Assembly: GCA_037447655.1 (NCBI GenBank)
Contig: JBBHKE010003410.1
Location: forward strand, 221,511 to 285,510
Reading direction: 5' to 3'
DNA from: Zygnema cylindricum
Lineage: Eukaryota; Streptophyta; Zygnematophyceae; Zygnematales; Zygnemataceae
Length of the DNA: 64,000 nucleotides
Shown: piece by piece, positions 1 through 12,500 of the stretch
Layout of the letters: the number at the start of each line of letters is the position of its first letter
Position numbering within the stretch: position 1 is the first letter of the stretch
Notes under the pieces: generated by a model
Database searches by the model: none
What the model was told of the DNA's origin: nothing
Seen by the model: only the letters and a program-made list of their open reading frames with translations
Made by a program: the position numbers and the translations under genes

Positions 1-39
<39 letters not shown>

Positions 40-52
40 GTGTTTATATTCA

Positions 53-93
<41 letters not shown>

Positions 94-106
94 GTGTTTA
101 TATTCA

Positions 107-147
<41 letters not shown>

Positions 148-161
148 GTGTTTATATTCAC

Positions 162-222
<61 letters not shown>
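1..222. repeat. (CT)n microsatellite blocks in an intron of the helicase gene
   Basis: Four CT blocks are separated by copies of a short spacer, tgtttatattcacg, so the array is a higher-order repeat (CT block plus spacer) rather than a plain dinucleotide run. It lies upstream of the first helicase exon visible here and so probably inside an intron. The serine-leucine or arginine-glutamate frames it yields are repeat translations, not genes. Confidence 0.95.
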
Positions 223-225
<3 letters not shown>

Positions 226-440
226 AAATATATATGTAAATGATGGTGTTAAGTTTACATTTTGATCTTTCTTTCGATTGCTTGTGGGTTGTTTTCTCTT
301 TTTTCCCTCTTCTTTTATGTAAGAAATGATACAAGGTAAAGAATGTATTTTCTTCTCCCTTTTTTCTCTTTTGTTGGGTGTTCGTTAGCTTTCTTTCTAG
401 TTTTACATTTGAATTGTGGTAGTATATATATATATATATA

Positions 441-442
<2 letters not shown>

Positions 443-528
<86 letters not shown>

Positions 529-582
529 CTCCTCTCTCTCCCTCTTCCTCTCCCTCTCCCTCTCCATATATATGTACAAATA
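443..582. repeat. (CT)n and CCTCTC microsatellite before a splice acceptor
   Basis: About 85 bases of CT followed by CCTCTC/CCCTCT variants, preceded by a short TA run. It ends about 55 bases before the acceptor at 637-638 and adds to the pyrimidine-rich 3' part of that intron. Confidence 0.93.
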
Positions 583-638
583 CATACATCTTTGTATGTA
601 AACATGCATACGTTATGTTCCCCTTTGTACCCTTGCAG

Positions 639-883
639 GAAATCAAGGATCTTATCGCCTATTTGCGCTTGATTCACAACCCCATTGACGAAGTATCGCT
701 CACAAGAATTATCAATGTCCCCCCAAGAGGTGACCAACACAATCCCTAAAAATAAAATCTCTTTTTCTTATCCGTTGGTTTCTTTTTCTTTTTCTTCTTC
801 TTTCTTTTCTTCTTTTTCTTCTTCTTTTTCTTTCCTTTTCCGTTTTTGTTTGCTTTTTTTTTTGTTTCTTGTAATTTAACTAT

Positions 884-935
<52 letters not shown>

Positions 936-3900
936 CTTTTCCTTTTCCTTTTCTTCTTCCTCTCTTTCTTTTTTCGTTTTGGTCTTTATTCTTTTTGTTT
1001 TCGCTTTCATTTTCGGTTTCCTATATCTTAATTATTTTTCCTTTTTTTCTTTTTCTTTTTCTTTATTGTGTAAAAATAAATCAGCAGATTTTTCTTTTTA
1101 AGTTTAGTTTAGATTTTAATATCCTTATTGTTGTGAGAACTTGTGAGTTAAAACATTATTTTTTTCTTTTCGTTCAGATTAATATCCTCTTAACTTCCTT
1201 TTTAATCTTGCTTTGTTTTATTCTGATTATAGTGTTTTTTTTTTCTCGTCCAATATGGAGTTTTATGGGGTATTTTGGGGTCTTTTCGGGCTATTGTTTC
1301 AATTTTTTTTGGGATTTTTTGGCTATTTCTGGGGTTTTTTCTTATTATTTTGTACCCACTTGCAATAAAATATGTTGGGTGTTTTTTTTGTATCAATTGG
1401 CAATACATCACCTGGAAAACTTTTAAACTTAGTACCTTTTTGGGCTCTTTTTAAGAGGTTTGACCTCCTTTTCTTGAAGGTTTTATGAGGTTTAATTGGC
1501 TGTTTTTTTTTGCAGCGAGTGGAAATAAACATAGGAAACTTTTAATTTTAATTGTTTTTTACTTTATTTATGGATTTTAGCCTTGGCCTTTTTTTTTCAG
1601 CGATTGGAAAAGAACAATGGGAAACATAACGTTTAATCTTAATATTCTATTTATTTTTTTATGGATTTTAGCTCTCATGAGGTTTTATGAGGTTTCATTA
1701 GGTTTTTCAAAAGGTTGTATTATATTTATGAGGTTTTTTAATAGGTTTTATGAGATTTTTCAGAAGGTTTTATGAGGTTTTTGGGTTTCTTTTATCAGCA
1801 ATTGGAAACAAAACATGGGAAAATGTCAAGGAGTGGTCAAAAACCATTGGACGACCAGTTTCCGCAGCCCTCCTGAAATTGAGGGATTTTATTAATGAAT
1901 GTTGTCAGACTTGGAATGTTAGGGGAGGGAGGGAGGAGGTGGAGGGAGGGAGGGAGGGAGGGAGGAGGGAGGAGTGGAGGAGGAGGGAGGGAGGGAGGAG
2001 GAGGGAGGGAGGAGGGAGGAGGAGGAGGGAGGGAGGGAGGAGGGAGGGAGGGGAGGGAGGAGGGAGGGAGGGAGGAGGGAGGGAGAGGAGGGAGGGAGGG
2101 AGGGAGGGAGGAGGAGGAGGAGGAGGAGGGAGGAGGAGGAGGAGGGAGGAGGAGGAGGAGGAGGAGGAGGGAGGAGGGAGGAGGGAGGAGGGAGGGAGGA
2201 GGAGGAGGGAGGAGGAGGAGGAGGAGGAGGAGGGAGGGAGAGGAGTGGAGGAGAGGAGGAGGGAGGGAGGAGGGAGGAGGGAAGGAGGGAGGGGAAGAAT
2301 GTCACACCATTAGGTGAATGGACATGGAAAATATTGGAATAATGGAATGTCAGAATGGAATGGAATAAAGAAAGAAAGGAATGTTCTAGATGAATAAACT
2401 GGAATAAAGAAATGGATTTTTTATTTCCTTTTTTTTTCTTTTTAATTTTCTTCTTCTTTCTGTATCATTTTACCAACCATGTTTATGATTTTTAATGTCA
2501 TTCTGTTTTCATTTTTTTTTCCCTTAGTTTGTTTCATTTGCATTGTAATGCCGTAAAATCTTTAAAACAAATGCGGAATTTGTTGAAGTAAATGTTAAAA
2601 AAAAATGAAATAAACTTGCAGAAAATCAATTGATTGATCGTCTTTCTTCTAACTCACATTTTTTGTTTTCTTTTTTGTTGCGTTTTTTTTTTCAAAAAAA
2701 AATTGGATTCAGGAGTTTGGTCTAGATTTGCCAGAAAGGGATGTATTGAAAATCACGCCTCGATCTCGGTAAGCGTCAAAAAACAGACTGTCGAATACGA
2801 AGGAATTGGGTTTTCCTTTTCCGTTTCCTTTTTCAAAACTAAAACAACCAAAAAGTTGATTTCAAGTTTTTTGTCAATCAGTTGACATCAAGAACGGGAA
2901 GGAAACAATACATGATTGGCTGTACTATTATTGAATTGCTCACTTTTTCTGCACCAAAAAAAAAAAAAAAGTATATAATGTTTCCTATGTGTGTTAGTGC
3001 CTTGAGTGAGCTTTATATTTTGATTTAGTTTTGAGATTAACATTTTGATTTATTATTTGATGGAATTTCTTTATGAATTTGGAAACCTTCCTTTTTACTG
3101 ATATGAAAATGCAGAAAAATTCTTCAATATTGGTTTTTTTTTTTTTTTTCAGTTGATCATAAGCACTCATAAATCTCCTCAATTCTGGCTGTCTTATTTC
3201 TTTGAAGAAAACTTACAAATGCGTGAATAACTGACTAAATGTTGTGTGAAATTTATACATATTGTAAACTTTTCCGGACGATTAGTCATGATAAAGTTTA
3301 TAGATTACTTTATATGTATTTCTCCAAAAAATTGAAAGGTAATAAGCATTTATCTAACACACTTTGTAATTCAACTATAATCTTGTTATTTGATATTGTG
3401 ACAGAGCTGCTTTGGCGGGATTCTGTTCAATGGTGGCCGAACTTCGGGAGGATTCTATCACTTGTACGGTGGGAGAGCTTCTTAGGAAACTTGTGGAGAG
3501 GTAATAGAGTGAGAGAGTGAGAGAGTTTTCTATCACTTGTACGGTGGGGGAGCTTCTTAGGAAACTTGTGGAGTGGTAAAGAGAGCGAGAGAGAGAGAAT
3601 TCTATCACTTGTACGGTGGGAGGTAGAGATATTAGACCTACATTCTGACTACTAATCTCAGACAGTGTATACTTCAAATTGACTAAGCTCTTTTTTTTAC
3701 TCAAAATCCTACTAAGTTTTCTACTGTCCAATCAACAACATCCGAACCGCCACTTCACCAGTTAATTATTCCGTAACCAACTACTTGCCTTGGCTGCCAA
3801 TTATACTTCAATTGTGAAAAAGGGAGGAAAATAAAAGCATAAGGACATTATGTCAATGGTTTCTTAGATATAGGAAAGGGAACATAAAAAAAGGAAAGAA

Positions 3901-6900
3901 TTTAATGACTTTAAAAAGGAATAATAAAAGGACAAAAGTAAACACAAGGGATTGTTGGTTTTACTTGTAGCATATATGTGTCACTCATGTACTATCGACT
4001 TCTTTCCTTCTTCTTTAGTTTTGTTTGGTTGTGAGACTTCAAGAAAGATTTATACCTTCGCCCGCAATCAGGACTACCACTTAGTCTCCACAATAATTTC
4101 GCCATGTTTCTTTTCCTGCATCTCAATCTATGCTTAAAATTCGAAGTTTTTCCTTTTGAGCCCGATATAATATACATTTGACTCTAAAATTCAAATCGAA
4201 ACATTTTCACATTTCCATGCAATGTCATTTCTATTTGACTAGATAATTTTAGGGCTACTTGTACTTGAGTGTGGATTTGAAAATACTTCATCATACTAAT
4301 GTGGGGTGAGAATTCATTTTTAGCCAATCTTGAAAGTTGTGTGGTCCATGTTTATTGTCGTCAACGTTTTTGTTTGAATTTTGGTGTTGATCTTTGTCAG
4401 CAACTCGAGAAAAAGAAAAATTGGAAAGCTAAGAAGTAAACCATAAAAAGTAAGATATGTCGTTGGTATTGGCAAGCTAAACTCAAATATTGTTCGAATG
4501 ACAAATACCTAAACCATGTTGTTGGATGAACTAGAAAATCAGGGTTGTTGGGAAATCAGCAAACAAATTTACGCTGCTGGAATACCATTATGTAGGTTGA
4601 AATATGAGGAGTACATTGCAACATTGGATGAGAAGGGAGACAACACTGACAAAAAGAGAAGAAATTATGTGACTGAGCTTCAGGTGAAAACCACAATAAA
4701 TTACAAACAATGAGAGACATGTTGCCATTGCTTCCCTTAACATTTTCATTTTACTATATTCGAAGCGACGTTGTTGTTGTTTTTACTTTTATAAACTTAA
4801 ACTTGTTATAGTTCACTAGCATGTTTTCTCAATTAAGCCTGTTTCGGTTTCTTGGTGGATAAATCTTTTTATCATGGTTGCTATGTCAATGTATTGTTTA
4901 AATTTTTTATTTTAAGCTTTGTTGGTTTTAAAGGTTGTAAGAAAGATAATAATGAGAACCCAAGAAAGGTTTCGTTTTGGAAATGAACTGCGCATTGGTG
5001 GATAGCTTAATGTTTTAAAATGCATTTTTTGGTATTTCACTGTTGGGTTTATTTGTAATACTATTTATGCGTTAAATTTTTGTCAGAGGTTAGCAAATTA
5101 TTCAGGTCCCTCCATGGGAGTGGGAAGGGATGCCCTTATGGCGTTTTTGGAAGATGTGGCGCTAGTTTCAACGCCAGAGGTAGAGGCAAAGGTGGGTTTC
5201 TTTCATGTGCTTGTTTCTTTTTCCGTCCTTTATTTTTTCTTTCCTTTCTTTCCTTCCTTACTTTTCTTTCTCACTTTCGTTTTTTTTGGCTGTCTTTTTT
5301 TTTTTTGTTTGGCACATTTGAGGATGATGTTGTGTTGTGGCTTTTAAATGACATTGTAGATTGATAAAGAATAACGGAAGGATTCAATTTTTTTATTTTT
5401 TTTTCCGGAATTTCAATATTTTTTCCGTGTTTGTTTCTAAATGACAAAGTTTTGCTTTACTTTTTTGTTTTGTTTTGTTTTCTTTCCTTCCTTTCCTTTC
5501 TTTTCTTTCCTTTTGTTTCCTTTCCTTTTCCTTCTTTCTTTCCCCTTTCCTTTTCCTTTTCCTTTTCCTTTTCCTTTTCTTTTCTTTCTTTCCTTCTTTC
5601 GTTTTTTCTTTCTTTTTTTTCTTTTACTTTTTATCCTTTTCGTTTCCTTCTCTGTCTCCTTTTCCTTTTCCGTCTCCTTTTCTTTTCCTTTTTCCTTTTT
5701 TTTTGCCCCTCACTTTTCTTTCCTTTTCTTTTTTCCCAGGACGGAAAAGACGGTAAACTTCATACTTTGGCGGTCCGTCTCATGACTATCCACAGTTCCA
5801 AAGGGCTCGAATTCGATTCTGTTTTTATTCCGGGATTGGAGGAGGGTCTCCTTCCCTCCACTAAAGACGAATGGATCGGTCGAATTGCGGAGGAGAGGAG
5901 GCTTCTATATGTCGCGATTACTCGGGCGGAGGAAAGATTGTAATTTTTTTTTCCCTTTTTTTTTCCCCCTTGAACAGAAATGGCATTTTTTTTCCTTCTC
6001 TTTTTTTCTTTGGGGTTTTCTAAGGTGTTTTTAGGGAGTGGAGACTTTTGTATGTCGCACTTACGGGAGTGGAGGAAAGTTGTAAGCAATATTGGTTACA
6101 ACTTTCCCAACTTTTCCTTTTCCTTTAGTTGGTTTTAAGAGTCTTTTTATAGTTTCCTTTTCGGGTTTTGTTAGGGTTTTTACGGCTTTTTTGAGGGATT
6201 CTATAATGTTTTTTCCTAGAGTTGTATATGGAGGACATTTTTTCAACATTTTGGTACAGGTTATTTGTTTTCCCCTTAATACGCGGTACAAGACCCATTT
6301 CTGTATCAATCTCGATTTTTGATAAAAACGGCCAAAAAAAAGGAATAAATAAATAAATAAATACTAACCAAATGAACAAGAAACCTTGAGCCGTCCATTT
6401 TTGTCCGTTTCCAGTGGGTATCATGGACGCCCATGATTTTGAGAGCCTTGGAGAACAAGAAATGGAAAGAGAGAGGGATATACATCGAAAGAGGGAGAGC
6501 CTCCGAAGGTGAGAGGAGTAATCTTGGGAGGAAGAGGTCTGAAATAAGGACTTAGTAAAAAAGTAGAAAAAATAATGGGAGGAACGTAGAGATTCGAGGG
6601 CCTCAGAGGAAACAAGAGATGGAAAGGGAGAGGGATGTATCTTTTGTAGGTTATGGAAAGAGGGAGGGCCTCCAAAGGTGGGAGGAGAGGAGTAATCTTG
6701 GGAGGAAGAGGTCTGAAATAAGGACTTAGTAAAAAAAGTAGAAAAAGTAGAGAAAAGGATGGAGGTGGAGGAGAGATACTTTTCTATCCTCCTCTCGCTT
6801 CCTCCTCCCCCTTCCCTCTTCCTCTCCTCGCTCCCTATCCTCCTTCGCCTCTCCCACGACAAATACCGGGAGGTTTAGAGTGCTCAATGAACGGCGTTTT

Positions 6901-8042
6901 GGTCTGTGTTCTCCCTTATCCGTTATGTGGTTGATATGAGGTCCACCCCTTTGGATCGAAAATAATAGGGGTCTAGTCGAGTTCAACGAGTTCAATAATA
7001 GTTTTGCGGAAAAGTCCGAAAATTAATGGATATGTCACGAGTTAGTTCGATTGGCCAATTTTATTACATTATACGTTTTTCTCCTATTGGTGTTCACAAG
7101 GTTCATTTTTTTTTGACAACGTTGCTGATGTGAGTTCAAATCCCAATAATGTCGATGACTAAATGTTAAATTTCTGACAAATTGGATTTAAAATATTGAA
7201 CCAAATCTAATTTGAAAAAATGGTGTACCTTACGGTACACATGTTATTGGATGTTTTATTCCTTCGGGCAGGTTTCGAAGTACAGAAGTACAGAAGGGAG
7301 GTAAAGGTTTCAGCAGTACACTGTCCATCGGTATTAAAGTTAATAACTCCAAATCGAGTGCGAGTCTTTACGACCCAAACCATAAATTAGTGTTATTAAC
7401 ACTATCTAGTTAAGTGGTTCATAATGAGCCACGTGACAAAACATCATCAAGTGTAGTCATTACCATAATAAATCACTTCATCTGTACTATGGCGATGTAA
7501 GGTGTTTGATACCTCCTATACTCTTTTTCCCCCTACATATTGTGTATCACGCATATAGATAGATTAATATCCATAATAATATAGATATTGTGCCTCGATG
7601 TACATTTTTCCAAGCTCTCGATACTATACACGTTTGGTATCGTATTGCCATACTTCTCCATATATTGACACGATATATCAGTTGTTTTAAGGGTTTCCGT
7701 AGTTGGTAGTTGTTAATTGCTGTGGTCCACTTTTATTCATATGTATGCCTCACCCGTTGCTTTTGAAAATTGAATGGTTTACTAATTACGGTGAATTGAA
7801 ACTAAAATCATGATACCAATCCATTTGGAATCTTTTTTTTTTTTTCTTTTTTAACTTTTTTTTTTCTTCTTTTTTGCAGGTATTTATCCCACTGTGAATC
7901 GCGGTTCATGTATGGAAAAGGAATAACTAATGAGGTTTCTCGTTTTATGAAGGAAATTATACCGTGGTATAATTCCTTTACTCTAGCAGAAGAAGGAAGA
8001 GGAGCAGTTTATCCAACTAACTCGTGGGTGAGACTTAAATGA
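639..8042 (+). CDS. UvrD/PcrA-type superfamily 1 DNA helicase, C-terminal half (5' end outside window)
   Basis: ATP-dependent 3'-5' DNA helicase of the UvrD/PcrA/Rep family (DNA repair or replication restart). Eight exons join in frame: 639-729, 1799-1917, 2713-2768, 3405-3500, 4596-4683, 5087-5191, 5740-5939, 7880-8042, giving 306 codons including the stop. Exon 1 encodes [14 protein letters not shown] and RIINVPPR, typical of domain 2A/2B in PcrA. Exon 2 gives [13 protein letters not shown]. Exon 7 carries motif V ([23 protein letters not shown]) and motif VI ([17 protein letters not shown]), continued by [13 protein letters not shown] in exon 8. Walker A, motif II and the start lie upstream. 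The tail after SRFMKEI is short; a GTGAGA just before the stop could be a donor leading to further exons, so the 3' end is less certain. The protein looks more bacterial PcrA-like than Srs2-like, which could mean organellar targeting or ancient transfer (inference). Confidence 0.9.
880..935. repeat. poly(T) tract in helicase intron 1
   Basis: A run of roughly 50 T residues within a T/C-rich intron. The length of such a homopolymer is unreliable in an assembly. The rest of this intron (730-1798) is T-rich with no exon-like segment except the one at 1799. Confidence 0.85.
1918..2303. repeat. GGGA/GGA polypurine tract at the start of helicase intron 2
   Basis: About 385 bases made almost only of GGGAGG, GGA and GGAG units, beginning two to five bases after the inferred donor at 1918 (gttagg). 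Dozens of GGG runs lie on the coding strand, so the intron RNA could form G-quadruplexes and the DNA could form triplexes. All three frames stay open because the repeat encodes only G, R and E. These long frames are artefacts. Confidence 0.93.
3528..3622 (+). repeat. tandem partial copies of the 3' end of helicase exon 4
   Basis: The last 48 bases of exon 4 plus about 27 bases of intron (3453-3527) recur at 3528-3599, and the first 23 bases recur a third time at 3600-3622. The second copy keeps a potential donor (gtggtaaag) and the third ends at ggtagag. Reading through the real donor meets a TAA at once, so the copies are not simple exon extensions. They are separated by GAGA microsatellite, suggesting slippage or unequal exchange. 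Confidence 0.9.
6032..6084 (+). repeat. diverged copy of the 3' end of helicase exon 7
   Basis: About 53 bases resembling the end of exon 7 (5887-5945) recur roughly 140 bases into the following intron. The copy would read [12 protein letters not shown], against [12 protein letters not shown] in the exon, and it keeps the gtaa donor-like ending. It is more diverged than the exon 4 duplicates, so it is older. It is not required for the reading frame. Confidence 0.8.
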
Positions 8043-11000
8043 CACATCATTTTAGGCCTTGTTTAATGACTCTAGTTACTCCTCCTGTTTCTCTTATTTC
8101 TCTTATTTTTCTTTTTTCAACTTCTCCTTTTTCTCTTATCTCCTATCCCCTATTTCCCCATTTCTCCTATTTCTTTTTTCTGTCCTCTCTCTTTCCTTTC
8201 AAATGACATTTTGCAATCGACGGTTTTTTTGCCGTTCATCTCGTTTTCCTGTCCTCTTACTCAAGCTATGTCCATAGATCCCTCCTTTTTCTTTTCTTTT
8301 TTCTTCTTTTTTTCTTTTTTTTCCACAACATGTACAGCCATTTTTCCGGTTCAAAAGTAGTTTGTTTTCACATTTGCAATTGAACCTCTCCCCTCTTTTT
8401 TTAGAGTTGATTAATGAAGCTCGCAAATGTTTGAGACAGAACTTCAAACAAAAACAAAAAATCTATAGAAAACTCCATACTTTTAAAGACCCATTTTCGT
8501 TTAATAGTTTTATGAGTACCTGGAAGTCTACTGTTTTATACACCCTCTTTTTAAAAAAAAAATAAGTGGTAGAAAGAGTTTCGCCCCTAGAATGGCTGGA
8601 TTTGGCCAATTATTGCTTGACTATCCTACAACGATTTCCCGTTAGCTGGGAAATAGAGGAAAGTGAGTGAGAAATTTGTAAAAAACTGTTTAGGGTTTTT
8701 CCTTTAGTTGTTTTTTACTTTCTGAGTGTGGCTCCAATGTGTTTTCTTTCATTCTTTCTTCTTTTTTTCTTTTTCTTTCTTTTATTTTCTTTCTTATATT
8801 TACTTCCTTATTTTTCTTTCTTTTTCCTTCCCTTTTTTTCTTTATTTTAAGTTATATCTTTGATTTGCCTGGTTAGTTTTTTTTTCATCGGCATATGTTC
8901 GAGCAAATTGTCATTGAGCTCAGGAAGGAATAAATAATTCATAAAAAAAGTTTTTCATGGACTGATAGAGAAATCAAAATTTCATTGCAGCGTTTCCACT
9001 GAAACTATTTTCTCTTATGTCGATTCTTTGCTTCAAGACTCTTACGGTTGAGGATACTCGAATTCTTTTTGCTGTTGAATATACACTTTGATGTCTTTAT
9101 TTCCTTCAAACTTTCTTGTTCCCTGAGTTTCAGATACGCCAAAACAAAAGGAATGCAAACAAATTTGTGTAATAGTTGAGCTACTACTATACAATTATAT
9201 TGATTGCCGATGTGTGTATCCAAACTGACAGATGACAGTGCACCTTGTATTGTTACTAGTGTTAATGTATTATTTTGCCACTTTAAATCAACATTGTCTT
9301 TGTGCACACTTCTCGGATTGTCAATCCGACGGTTGCGGTGGAAAGGTAGGATTCTAACCTTCCCATTAATGTTCCCCAAACAAAAATTGAACATGTGTGC
9401 GTAGATAAAAGTTTATTTTAGTGGCAAAGCAAAAACATCAATGCTAGTAAGTGTACTATACAGCATATGACACTGAACTGCTACTGTATACCTTTGTTAA
9501 GAAGATGGCAAATGGGGCAGTGAAATAAAAGCCAGCCGGAAGTGAAAAGATAAGAGGTGTGTGGAAACAATAAGTAAAACTTATTGTTCAACTTATTGTT
9601 TTACTTGTTGTAACTTATAAAACTTATTGTTTTTATTGTATAAACAATAAGTTGAGTGAGGATCATTTTAATGATGTTCATTCTAAGTTTCTAAGTTGCA
9701 AGCGATGTTGACAATTGCATGCTTATAGAATCCACTTTGGTGTTAACAGGTTTTAGAGGAAGGAATGATAATTGAATCTTTGAATATGTAAGTGTCTACA
9801 ATTCTCAACATCGATCATAATGATAATCTGTATCTACAGACTTCATGTCGTGCAGTGCTCGAAGATAGGTTGCAATTCCCTTTACAAATTTTTCGGTTAT
9901 AGAATTTTACTTTACTTAGTTAGTTTGGTAGTGACGAATATCCAACCCATGGAATGTCGATTAAGTTTCTAAGATATATTGTTTTGCTAGATGGTGCCCA
10001 TTGCCTGTCTCTGTCAGAGTCAGGCCTTTGCTATAGTCATGAGTCAGGTGTCTTGGCATGCTGGAGTGGCTGTGCGTGACGTGACGCTGGTAAGAGGGAC
10101 CGTGCTAATGCATGTCACGATGCTAGGGATGACTTCAGCCAGATGGCAGTCAATTATTGGTTGTTTGGACGTTGTGGGGGATGAGTTCTCCCATACTTGT
10201 GGCCGACATTCTTTTGATTGGAGGGCTCCACGGAGCCTTGCCCATTCTGTCCTCACAGTTTTTGACTGTCACCGTTTTTCTATGGCCTTGTACATTGTAA
10301 TTTACCACTTCTTCTTTTATCTGCTATGTCCGTTAGTGAGTTGTTAGTTGGAACCTTAGTCACAGCATTCGTTTCAAGAACATTCAACACTGGGGCATGG
10401 TTTTACCCAAGAATATCGCGGACACGGGAAACCTTGTTATAAGTTATAAGGTCTCCAGATGATTTGTCTACGAGCGTACGAGGGGACCACTCCAAATGTA
10501 CAGACTTAAAATCAGGTACAAGGTAAAAAAGGGGAGGGAGTAGAAACGGCTGCCTTCAATGTGAAGAAAAGGGTTTGGAGTAAACCATTTTCTGTAAAAA
10601 AGGGGATTGGAGTGCTCCTGTACAACATTTTTCAGGAATAATATCCGTACTCCTCCAACATCTAACATTTGCGCTCGATCACCTCTTTACCGTCCAACCA
10701 CCGTCCATCAAAACTCATTGAAGTATGCTACGACACGGTACAGAGGTACATTTATATGTACTTCCGGTACCGTATCATTCTTACTTTTTCACATAAAATA
10801 GCGTTCAGGGCATTGATTGTTCTTTTCTTAACGCTATTTATTTGAACGGCTTAAAACATGTGACGTCATTCAGATCTGGTTTGGTCCCCACGTTATTTTC
10901 CCTTGACGCTCCAGTACTGCCGTCGTTACGCGCTGCCGCGAACCCTAGAACTGACGCGGCGGGCTTTGATGCCGAATGGCCGCTCGAATGGTCCTTGCAC

Positions 11001-11321
11001 GACCGCCAGTCCCCGAATATGCTACAGAACTACTGTAGCAGGACCGTACAGTACTGTAGCTTTGTACGCAGAGCTTTTAAGATGCGTCTTTTTAAAGCGA
11101 ACAGAAAAAAATTATAGAAGTGCCATATTTTATGCACACTTGTATGCGCACCCCAAGTTTCCGTACGACAACGTCGCCGTTGGTGATACATGTGTTGACG
11201 CCGACGGGCGGCACGTACTTTTCTGACAATTATTCGACTACAACTGTCACGAGAATGGAACCGGAAAAAAAAAAGACAGACGGCCGCAAGCGGACCGAAG
11301 AAAACCCATTGGCCGCGAGCG
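8043..11321. other. no recognisable gene; T/C-rich then repeat-derived DNA
   Basis: The first 900 bases continue the TTTCTT-rich composition seen in the helicase introns and may be 3' UTR or a further intron. After about 9400 the composition becomes balanced and rich in tacg/gtac words, as in the transposon debris further on. Open frames here (for example 9991-10347, 118 codons) show no family motif. Confidence 0.5.
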
Positions 11322-11329
11322 AAACGCTA

Positions 11330-11375
11330 CACCGCGTATCGCTTCTAGTGTTGACACTAATAGTGATACACGGTG
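11330..11375. repeat. foldback remnant of a TA-flanked element (two termini almost head to head)
   Basis: Inverted arms beginning CACCGCGTATCGC and ending GATACACGGTG, with only a few bases between them, predict a hairpin of about 21 base pairs with a few mismatches. The arms match the termini of the element at 47918-48456, so this is probably that family with its interior deleted. The left flank is TA. Confidence 0.7.
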
Positions 11376-11721
11376 TTGTGTAGTAAGACAAACGAATCCT
11401 ACGGCACATCGAATGGTGCCTATTCCTTGTGGTTTTTCCACTTGAATTTTACTTTTTTCTCGCCGTTGGATCTATAAGATCCAACAGTTCTAGTCTAAGA
11501 CAGATCCAACCCCCTTTTAACCCGCTAGAAAAACTCCGTTTTGTTGGCCATCCAATTCTCTTTCTATTGATGTGCGAAGCTACTCTCAAATTGAACCTAA
11601 ATTTTTCAGTCCATACAATATGAGTTTCGTACGTATTGTACCAGAAAGCACATTGTATGCATATGTATGGGAACTATGGGCCCACTATATTGCTCATTAT
11701 AATAAAAATGGGTTAGAACTG

Positions 11722-12500
11722 CACCATGAATCGCTATAAGAGTAAAGAAATTACTAGTGTTGTGTATCGGTAGAATGGAGATATATGTACGGACCGTACA
11801 GATAAATGTACGGCAAGTTCACTCAACTGTACGTGTTATTCCCCCGACGCGCCCTACTCGCAACCCCTATCTACTGAGGTGCCTACCAATCAGATCATTT
11901 ATACAAGCCGAAAGTACAGTAGCCGACATTAGATATGTACGGCTTTAGTACGGCTCCAGTTAAAACGATGTACCTTTCACATCCGACGCCATGACTTTGT
12001 CCCTTTCTTCCTTGGGATCCACTGGAAACCTGCCACGTGTACTCCGGACAGAAAGAACAGAAAGTACAAATATATCAGTAACTCTGACCGTTCGTTAACC
12101 GATAACTATCGCTATCGGTGTTATCGCGATAAATTTTTACCGATACACAACACTACTAATTTATCATTAACTCTAATTTGTACTTGTCTTTGTAATAATT
12201 GTCGGCGGATTATATCTTCAGATTAAAATATGTGCACGTACAAAATCGCTGAATTTGTACACCGTCGCGTTTTTGTTACATCCGTGTGGGCCGGATAATT
12301 TTTACGCAGTTACATTTTAGCGCGACTTTGGGAATCGTGTAGCGTGTGATCAGTTACGTTAGCCATGATTAAGAATATGGAACTGGTCGCGGTACATAAT
12401 TACGTCCAAAAATGACGTCTCCGGTTCGTCACCTCTCATAATGTTTACACCAATAATGTCCTTTAACTGTAATTGCGTCGCTGTTGAGTGGTTTTATTTG
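11722..12500. mobile_element. element of the CACCGTGAATCGC inverted-repeat family, interrupted
   Basis: The left end (CACCATGAATCGCTAT) and the interior after 12156 (ctaatttatcattaactcta) match the complete element at 48703-49240. The interior is split at 11755-12155 by a second TA-flanked element. The right terminus is decayed and the end given is approximate. No transposase frame is visible. Confidence 0.6.
11757..12153. mobile_element. MITE-like element, termini GTGTTGTGTATCGGTA, TA target duplication
   Basis: The 397-bp element begins GTGTTGTGTATCGGTA and ends with the inverse TACCGATACACAACAC, flanked on both sides by TA (11755-11756 and 12154-12155). TA duplication plus inverted ends fits the Stowaway/Tc1-mariner class of non-autonomous elements. 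It lies inside another inverted-repeat element, so it is the younger of the two. Confidence 0.8.

Noticed and set aside
40-672. Open frames of SLSLSL/RERERE type on both strands
   Set aside because: Pure translations of CT/GA microsatellite in an intron; no start context, no family and no conservation.
1750-2313. 187-codon frame [10 protein letters not shown]...
   Set aside because: Only 1799-1917 is a helicase exon; the rest is intron and GGA repeat that stays open because it lacks T.
9991-10347. 118-codon frame MVPIACLCQS...
   Set aside because: No motif, no exon signals and no copy elsewhere in the window to test conservation.
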